From Deinococcus planocerae (GTDB lineage: Bacteria; Deinococcota; Deinococci; Deinococcales; Deinococcaceae): a DNA stretch of 12,500 bases. Below the pieces are notes generated by a model. The model saw only the letters and a list, made by a program, of their open reading frames with translations, searched no databases and was not told where the DNA came from. The position numbers and the translations under genes are program-made. Shown here one piece after another: positions 8,242 through 12,500 of this stretch (position 1 is its first letter; every line of letters starts with the position of its first letter). The DNA lies in contig NZ_PNOR01000061.1 of the NCBI RefSeq assembly GCF_002869765.1, positions 1 to 12,500 on the forward strand, written 5' to 3'.

Positions 8242-9816
8242 CTAGGGCACGTCGTCATCGAGGTCGGGGAGGTCGCCGACCGGGAGCTGGACGTGGGCGG
8301 TGGTGCCCCTGCCGAGCTCGCTCTCCAGCCAAATGCGACCGCCGTGCGCGTCCACGATGCCCTTGGCGATGCTCAGACCCAGCCCGGCCCCGCCCTGGTC
8401 GCGGCTGCGGCTGTCCTCGACCCGGTAGAAGCGGTCGAAGAGCCGCGCGAGGTGCTCGGGCGCGATGCCGGGGCCGTCGTCCCCCACGCTCAGGCGCACC
8501 TCGCGCCCGTCCTCCTGGAGGCTGCTCGTCAACGTGATGTGGCGGGCTCCCGCCTTGAGGGCGTTGCCCACGAGGTTGATCAGCACCTGCTTGAGGCGGT
8601 CGGGATCGCCCTCGAACACCACGTCCTGCCCGCCCGCCGTCAAGGCGGTGCCCTGCGCCTGGGCGAGGGGCGCGAGTTCGCGCGTGACCTCGCCGAGAAA
8701 GGGGCCCGAGAGGACGGGCTGGCGGGTCAGGGTCAGCGCCCCGCTGTCCGAGCGGGCGAGTTGCAGCAGGCTGGCGATCAGGTTGGTGAGCCGCTCGGAC
8801 TCGCTGCGGATGATGCTCAGGCTCTCGCGCTGCTGCGGCGTGGGCTCGGTGCGCCGCAGCAGGTACGAGGCGTGCCCGCTGATCGCCGTGACGGGCGTGC
8901 GCAGCTCGTGACTGGCGTCGCTGGTAAACCGGCGCTGCGCCTCGAAACTCCCCTCCAACCGGCCCAGCATCGCGTTGAGCGCCCCGGCGAGCGACTCCAC
9001 CTCGTCTCCCGTCTGGGGCTCGGGCACCCGCTCGCCGAGGTTTTGCCCGCCGATGCGCTCGGCGGCACGCTGCACCTGCCGCAGCGGCTGGAGCGCCCGC
9101 CCGGCGAGCAGGTAGGCCCCCGCCCCCGCCGTGATCAACCCCACGACAAAGAGAAGTAAGATTACCCGCCGCAGTTGGGCGAGGGTGTCGTGGAGGGCGG
9201 TGAGCGGGCGGCCCACGTAGGTGATTGCGAGGGTCTCCTGAGGCCCGCTTAACCCGCTCGGCTTGAGCTGCACCGGGCCGAGCGTGACCAGGAAGCGGTA
9301 GGGCGTGACCCGTCCGCTGTACGCCTCCTTGATGTCCCGCTCGACCACGATCTGGGCGTCGAGCGACTCGATCAGCCCGGTGAGTTCCGCGTCGCTCAGC
9401 CCCAGGGGCGCCGCACGGTCCAGGCCGATGGGGGGGCGCCGGGTGGCCTCGGTCAGGCGGCGCACGTAGTCGAGCAGTTGCCGCCGTGCCTGGGGCGTGC
9501 GCGCCTGGTCCAGCGCCGTTCGCAGGGTCGGCGTGTCGTAAAAGGCCAGCTCCTCGATCTGGATCGCGTCGTTGGGGAAAAAATAGCGCAGGGGCGAGAG
9601 GCTGCCCGCCGCGTCCTGCTCGGGTCCCTCGCCGGGAACACCGAGTTGAAGCTGGCTCACCGTGTCCGTGAAGCTGCGGTAGGTGCGCTGCAACTCCCGG
9701 TCGAGGTTCCCCACCAGGCTCGTGCGCATCAGGAAGAGGGCCGCGAACCCCACCACCGTCAGCAGCGCCGCGAGCAGCGCCGTGTAGAAGAGGGTCAGCC
9801 GCCAGCGCAGCGTCAT
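8242..9816 (-). CDS. Membrane sensor histidine kinase of a two-component system
   Basis: 524-aa histidine kinase. It has TM1 at about 8-30, an extracytoplasmic sensor region of about 185 residues, TM2 at about 217-238, a HAMP domain (about 239-291), a dimerisation/phosphoacceptor domain with His303 (SHELRTP), and a catalytic ATPase domain with N-box Asn418 (INLVGNA), G1 DDGPGI (446-451), F-box FDRFYR and G2 GGAGLGL (475-481). The tail is acidic ([10 protein letters not shown]). It autophosphorylates and passes phosphate to the response regulator encoded just upstream. The sensor domain is not recognised, so the signal is unknown. The gap to the regulator stop is 82 bp and contains its own -10 hexamer and a 17-codon micro-ORF whose TGA overlaps this ATG. 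GGAG lies 5 nt before the ATG. Confidence 0.93.
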   Translation of the reverse strand: MTLRWRLTLFYTALLAALLTVVGFAALFLMRTSLVGNLDRELQRTYRSFTDTVSQLQLGVPGEGPEQDAAGSLSPLRYFFPNDAIQIEELAFYDTPTLRTALDQARTPQARRQLLDYVRRLTEATRRPPIGLDRAAPLGLSDAELTGLIESLDAQIVVERDIKEAYSGRVTPYRFLVTLGPVQLKPSGLSGPQETLAITYVGRPLTALHDTLAQLRRVILLLFVVGLITAGAGAYLLAGRALQPLRQVQRAAERIGGQNLGERVPEPQTGDEVESLAGALNAMLGRLEGSFEAQRRFTSDASHELRTPVTAISGHASYLLRRTEPTPQQRESLSIIRSESERLTNLIASLLQLARSDSGALTLTRQPVLSGPFLGEVTRELAPLAQAQGTALTAGGQDVVFEGDPDRLKQVLINLVGNALKAGARHITLTSSLQEDGREVRLSVGDDGPGIAPEHLARLFDRFYRVEDSRSRDQGGAGLGLSIAKGIVDAHGGRIWLESELGRGTTAHVQLPVGDLPDLDDDVP

Positions 9817-9866
9817 GGCGACTCCGCGGGCCGGGGGGTGCCGGGCGTGGCGGGGGGGTTCCTCAC
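9813..9866 (-). CDS. Putative 17-aa micro-ORF coupled to the histidine kinase
   Basis: GTG start at 9866-9864, encoding [17 protein letters not shown] (first residue Met if initiated), with its TGA stop sharing four bases (ATGA) with the kinase start. TAGACT lies 7 nt upstream of the GTG, the same spacing as real gene starts in this window, so the mRNA is predicted to begin at this GTG. Six of the 17 residues are proline, including a Pro-Pro pair, which could slow ribosomes. No function beyond controlling kinase translation is suggested. Such a frame could arise by chance in GC-rich DNA; the well-placed hexamer is the main support. Confidence 0.45.
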   Translation of the reverse strand: MRNPPATPGTPRPAESP

Positions 9867-9873
9867 GTCCGGC

Positions 9874-9879
9874 AGTCTA
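9874..9879 (-). promoter_or_regulatory. Candidate leaderless -10 (TAGACT) within the regulator-kinase gap
   Basis: Minus-strand TAGACT, then GCCGGAC, then GTG of the micro-ORF. The hexamer and the first bases of the spacer (GCCGG) are identical to those before the response regulator, suggesting that the kinase has its own promoter of the same class. Confidence 0.55.
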
Positions 9880-9898
9880 GCTCCGCTGCCGCCGCCCC

Positions 9899-10576
<678 letters not shown>

Positions 10577-10582
10577 ACCGGC

Positions 10583-10588
10583 AGTCTA
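10583..10588 (-). promoter_or_regulatory. Leaderless -10 (TAGACT) of the response regulator gene
   Basis: Minus-strand TAGACT, 6 nt (GCCGGT), then ATG. This is the best match in the window to an extended consensus shared with the kinase micro-ORF. No Shine-Dalgarno sequence is present. Confidence 0.6.
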
Positions 10589-10595
10589 GGCAACG

Positions 10596-10607
10596 TTCTC
10601 ATGAGAA
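10596..10607. promoter_or_regulatory. 12-bp perfect palindrome in the response regulator promoter
   Basis: TTCTCATGAGAA reads the same on both strands and begins 7 bp upstream of the TAGACT hexamer, where a -35 or operator would lie. It is A/T-rich compared with its surroundings. OmpR-type regulators usually bind direct repeats, so the binder may be another protein. Confidence 0.45.
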
Positions 10608-10621
10608 GGCCGCCCAGGCGC

Positions 10622-11209
10622 TTAACCGGTTTTCATAGCCCCCGCACCAACCTCACGCAGGGCGTAGGCACGGCAGCCTGGCCCGAAGCCCGCCAGCGGG
10701 GGCAGGGGCCGCGCCACCAGGGTGCCGGGGTGGCCGAGTCCCGCCGCCGCCTCGCCGCACACGAGCGTCTCCCCGGGGCGGGCGGCGTCGCACAGGCGCC
10801 GGGCGTAGTTGACGGGCAGGCCGTACGCGCTGTGCTGGCCCCCCACCGGGCCGGTGATCACGGCCCCCAGGGCCACCCCCGCCCGCACCTGCAACCTCAC
10901 CCCCAGGGCGGCGGCGAGCCCCAACCGCGCGGCCCGCTCGTGCGACTCGTGCCCGGCGGCGACCCCCGCCCCGACCTCCCCGTGGGGCCACAGCCCCAGC
11001 ACCGCGTCCCCCTGATGCTGGAGGACCCGCCCCCCCCGCGCCTCGAAACTCAACACGAGCACCTGCACGAACTCGGCCATCAGCGCGGCGTAGTCCTCCA
11101 GCGGCAGCAGGTGCGCCAGCCGCGTGCTCCCGACGAGATCGACCATCACGAGGCAGGCCCGCCCGGGGTCGGGGCGCCGGGCCGGCAGGGGAAAGAGCAG
11201 GTCGGTCAT
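10622..11209 (-). CDS. Class III adenylate/guanylate cyclase-domain protein, stand-alone and atypical
   Basis: 195-aa protein made up almost only of a class III nucleotidyl cyclase domain. Metal-binding Asp24 ([10 protein letters not shown]) and Asp68 ([11 protein letters not shown]) are present, as are the transition-state residues Asn134 and Arg138 (LPVNYARRL). The two residues that normally select ATP in adenylate cyclases (Lys and Asp/Thr) appear to be Gln64 and Ser127, so substrate and activity are uncertain. No membrane or sensor domain is attached. The start ATG 11209-11207 is preceded by a 7-codon micro-ORF overlapping it as ATGA, and the nearest in-frame stop is just upstream. It lies directly upstream of a two-component pair in the same direction, which suggests but does not prove linked signalling. 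Confidence 0.82.
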   Translation of the reverse strand: MTDLLFPLPARRPDPGRACLVMVDLVGSTRLAHLLPLEDYAALMAEFVQVLVLSFEARGGRVLQHQGDAVLGLWPHGEVGAGVAAGHESHERAARLGLAAALGVRLQVRAGVALGAVITGPVGGQHSAYGLPVNYARRLCDAARPGETLVCGEAAAGLGHPGTLVARPLPPLAGFGPGCRAYALREVGAGAMKTG

Positions 11210-11229
11210 CGGGGCTTCGAAACCATCAT
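11206..11229 (-). CDS. Putative 7-aa micro-ORF coupled to the cyclase gene
   Basis: Encodes MMVSKPR from ATG 11229-11227 (or MVSKPR from the next codon), with the TGA stop overlapping the cyclase ATG by four bases. The strong Shine-Dalgarno-like GGGAGGAG is 1 nt from its first ATG and 4 nt from the second, while the cyclase start itself has no good site. Ribosomes may therefore enter here and restart at the cyclase. No -10 hexamer is visible close by. Confidence 0.4.
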   Translation of the reverse strand: MMVSKPR

Positions 11230-11255
11230 GCTCCTCCCACCGTCCTCAGTAAACC

Positions 11256-11317
11256 CCCACCCTCCTCACATCGGGGGGTGAGGGGTGGGCCCCGGCGTCT
11301 CCGGGAAAGCCTCCCGG
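11256..11317 (-). terminator. Two hairpins after the 148-aa gene, possible terminator or attenuator
   Basis: The first hairpin directly follows the stop: arms CCGGGA (11301-11306) and TCCCGG (11312-11317). The second has arms CCCACCC (11256-11262) plus CTCAC (11265-11269) pairing with GTGAG (11278-11282) plus GGGTGGG (11283-11289), with a 2-nt bulge. In the minus direction it runs into GGTTTACTG, only a short T-run. It could end the upstream transcript or act in the leader of the cyclase gene. Confidence 0.4.
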
Positions 11318-11764
11318 TCAGAGCTGGAAGCCGTGGAGGGGCGGCAGGGTGCGGAAGGCCACCCAGTCGCCGACCGCCGCCCCCGGCAACTCCTCGAAGG
11401 CGCCGAGGACCAGGGGCAATCGGGCGCCCACCACCCACACGCGCCGGGAGACGGCCAGGAGTTCGCCCACCCCCTCGACCTCGGAGACGCCGACGACGGC
11501 GAGGGTTGCGCGGGCGCGGCCCACCTCCTCGGCGTTCAACACGCGCGGCCCGCCGCCCCGGCGGTCGAGGACGCCGTGGACCACCACCCGGGCGGGGCCG
11601 GGGCGACCCCGGTAGGGGCCGGTGCGGTCGAAGAGGTACAGGACGCGGCCCCCCGACGCGAATTCCAGCAGGGGGCTGCCCTCGCGCTGGGGGTAGAGCT
11701 GTCCCTGGGCGGCGAAGGGAGCGTAGCGGGACGCGAACTCCAGCTCCGAGCTCTCTAAGGTCAT
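11318..11764 (-). CDS. Conserved-looking hypothetical protein, 148 aa
   Basis: I do not recognise the family. The protein has no signal peptide, membrane segment or cysteine. The N-terminal third contains [26 protein letters not shown], and the rest alternates short hydrophobic strands ([33 protein letters not shown]) with Gly/Arg-rich turns, suggesting a mainly beta fold. It ends [14 protein letters not shown]. The start ATG 11764-11762 has AGGAGG 3 nt upstream. A 12-codon micro-ORF overlaps it as ATGA and carries its own -10 hexamer. Codon use matches the neighbours. It lies between a 98-aa unknown and the cyclase gene, all in one direction. Confidence 0.7.
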   Translation of the reverse strand: MTLESSELEFASRYAPFAAQGQLYPQREGSPLLEFASGGRVLYLFDRTGPYRGRPGPARVVVHGVLDRRGGGPRVLNAEEVGRARATLAVVGVSEVEGVGELLAVSRRVWVVGARLPLVLGAFEELPGAAVGDWVAFRTLPPLHGFQL

Positions 11765-11799
11765 CGCCCTCCTCTGGCGGCTCTGGCGGCATCACGCAT
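11761..11799 (-). CDS. Putative 12-aa micro-ORF coupled to the 148-aa gene
   Basis: Encodes [12 protein letters not shown] from ATG 11799-11797, with the TGA overlapping the ATG of the next gene by four bases. TAGAAT lies 7 nt upstream of its ATG, so the transcript should start at this ATG. Four of 12 residues are arginine and two use AGA, an uncommon codon in DNA this GC-rich. The Shine-Dalgarno of the main gene (AGGAGG) is embedded in its last codons. Confidence 0.45.
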   Translation of the reverse strand: MRDAARAARGGR

Positions 11800-11806
11800 C
11801 CGCGCC

Positions 11807-11812
11807 ATTCTA
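11807..11812 (-). promoter_or_regulatory. Candidate leaderless -10 (TAGAAT) ahead of the 12-aa micro-ORF
   Basis: Minus-strand TAGAAT, 7 nt (GGCGCGG), then ATG. The TAG of the hexamer is also the stop codon of the 98-aa gene. Confidence 0.55.
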
Positions 11813-12087
11813 ACCGCCGCCCGGGGGGTCCTCCAGCCACGCCAGGGTGGGACGGTCGAGCCCCGCCGCGTCGAGCACGGCGTCGGCCCGCTCCAGCGCG
11901 AAGGTGCCCTCCACCTCCCGCAGCACGTGGATCAGGACGAGTCCCGTGAGCCGTTCGAGCACCGCCCACCCCGGTGAACCGGGCGGCTGGGCGTCGCGTG
12001 CGCGCCGCAGCAGGGTCAGGGCGCGCGCCTCGTCTCCCTCCTGGAAGGCGGCGCGGACCGTCTCCGGCACGAGGGCGCGCGGCGGCG

Positions 12088-12106
<19 letters not shown>
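11810..12106 (-). CDS. Hypothetical protein, 98 aa, helical
   Basis: Unrecognised small protein. After a proline-rich start ([14 protein letters not shown]) it is largely predicted helical ([59 protein letters not shown]), resembling a short tetratricopeptide-like or DUF309-like helical bundle, without clear family motifs. The GTG start at 12106-12104 overlaps the prenyltransferase gene by 19 bases. A later in-frame GTG at 12070-12068 would avoid the overlap and give 86 residues; neither has a clear Shine-Dalgarno. The tight spacing points to co-transcription with the prenyltransferase gene. Confidence 0.6.

Positions 12107-12500
<394 letters not shown>

Noticed and set aside
7345..9159. 604-codon plus-strand frame across dacB and the histidine kinase
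   Set aside because: It joins shadows of two converging genes and shows no domain on either side.
11226..11969. 247-codon minus-strand frame beginning upstream of the 148-aa gene
   Set aside because: Very Arg/Gly/Pro-rich; it competes with the 148-aa frame, which has balanced composition and an AGGAGG in front of its ATG.

Overview
The window is very GC-rich bacterial chromosomal DNA that most resembles Deinococcus. Three things suggest this: the codon use; the gene set (a proline-rich secreted subtilase, PdxY, a UbiA/MqnP-like prenyltransferase, an OmpR-type two-component pair); and a recurring TANNNT-like -10 hexamer 6-8 nt upstream of start codons. The last is the layout of leaderless promoters, which are abundant in Deinococcus. 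This placement is by protein and promoter style only; no database search was possible.

Layout. 1-225: the 5' end of an IS5-family (IS427-like) element, cut by the window edge, inserted exactly at the 3' end of a secreted subtilisin-like protease gene (225-1427, minus). 1531-2304: a short-chain dehydrogenase, divergent from the protease. 2305-2737: a 433-bp gene-free stretch with a terminator, two inverted C/G-rich hairpin repeats, a cruciform-like inverted repeat, a strong G-quadruplex motif and a 14-bp palindrome. 2738-4407: pdxY and a metallophosphoesterase, apparently an operon. 4422-4820: a Nudix hydrolase (minus). 4895-6509: a dienoyl-CoA isomerase-like crotonase followed by a 2,4-dienoyl-CoA reductase-like SDR, together suggesting unsaturated fatty acid beta-oxidation. 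6604-6816: a small zinc-ribbon protein (minus), divergent from a PBP4-type D,D-carboxypeptidase (6848-8236).

From 8242 to the end everything is on the minus strand. In order of transcription: a UbiA-family prenyltransferase (C-terminal part only), a 98-aa unknown protein, a 148-aa unknown protein, a class III nucleotidyl-cyclase-like protein, an OmpR-type response regulator and its histidine kinase.

The most interesting pattern is that three of these minus-strand genes (148-aa unknown, cyclase, histidine kinase) are preceded by a 7-17 codon micro-ORF whose TGA stop overlaps the ATG of the main gene (ATGA). Two of the micro-ORFs begin 7 nt after a good -10 hexamer, as if the mRNA were leaderless and translation of the micro-ORF fed the main gene. 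I saw no CRISPR array, tRNA, rRNA or prophage module.
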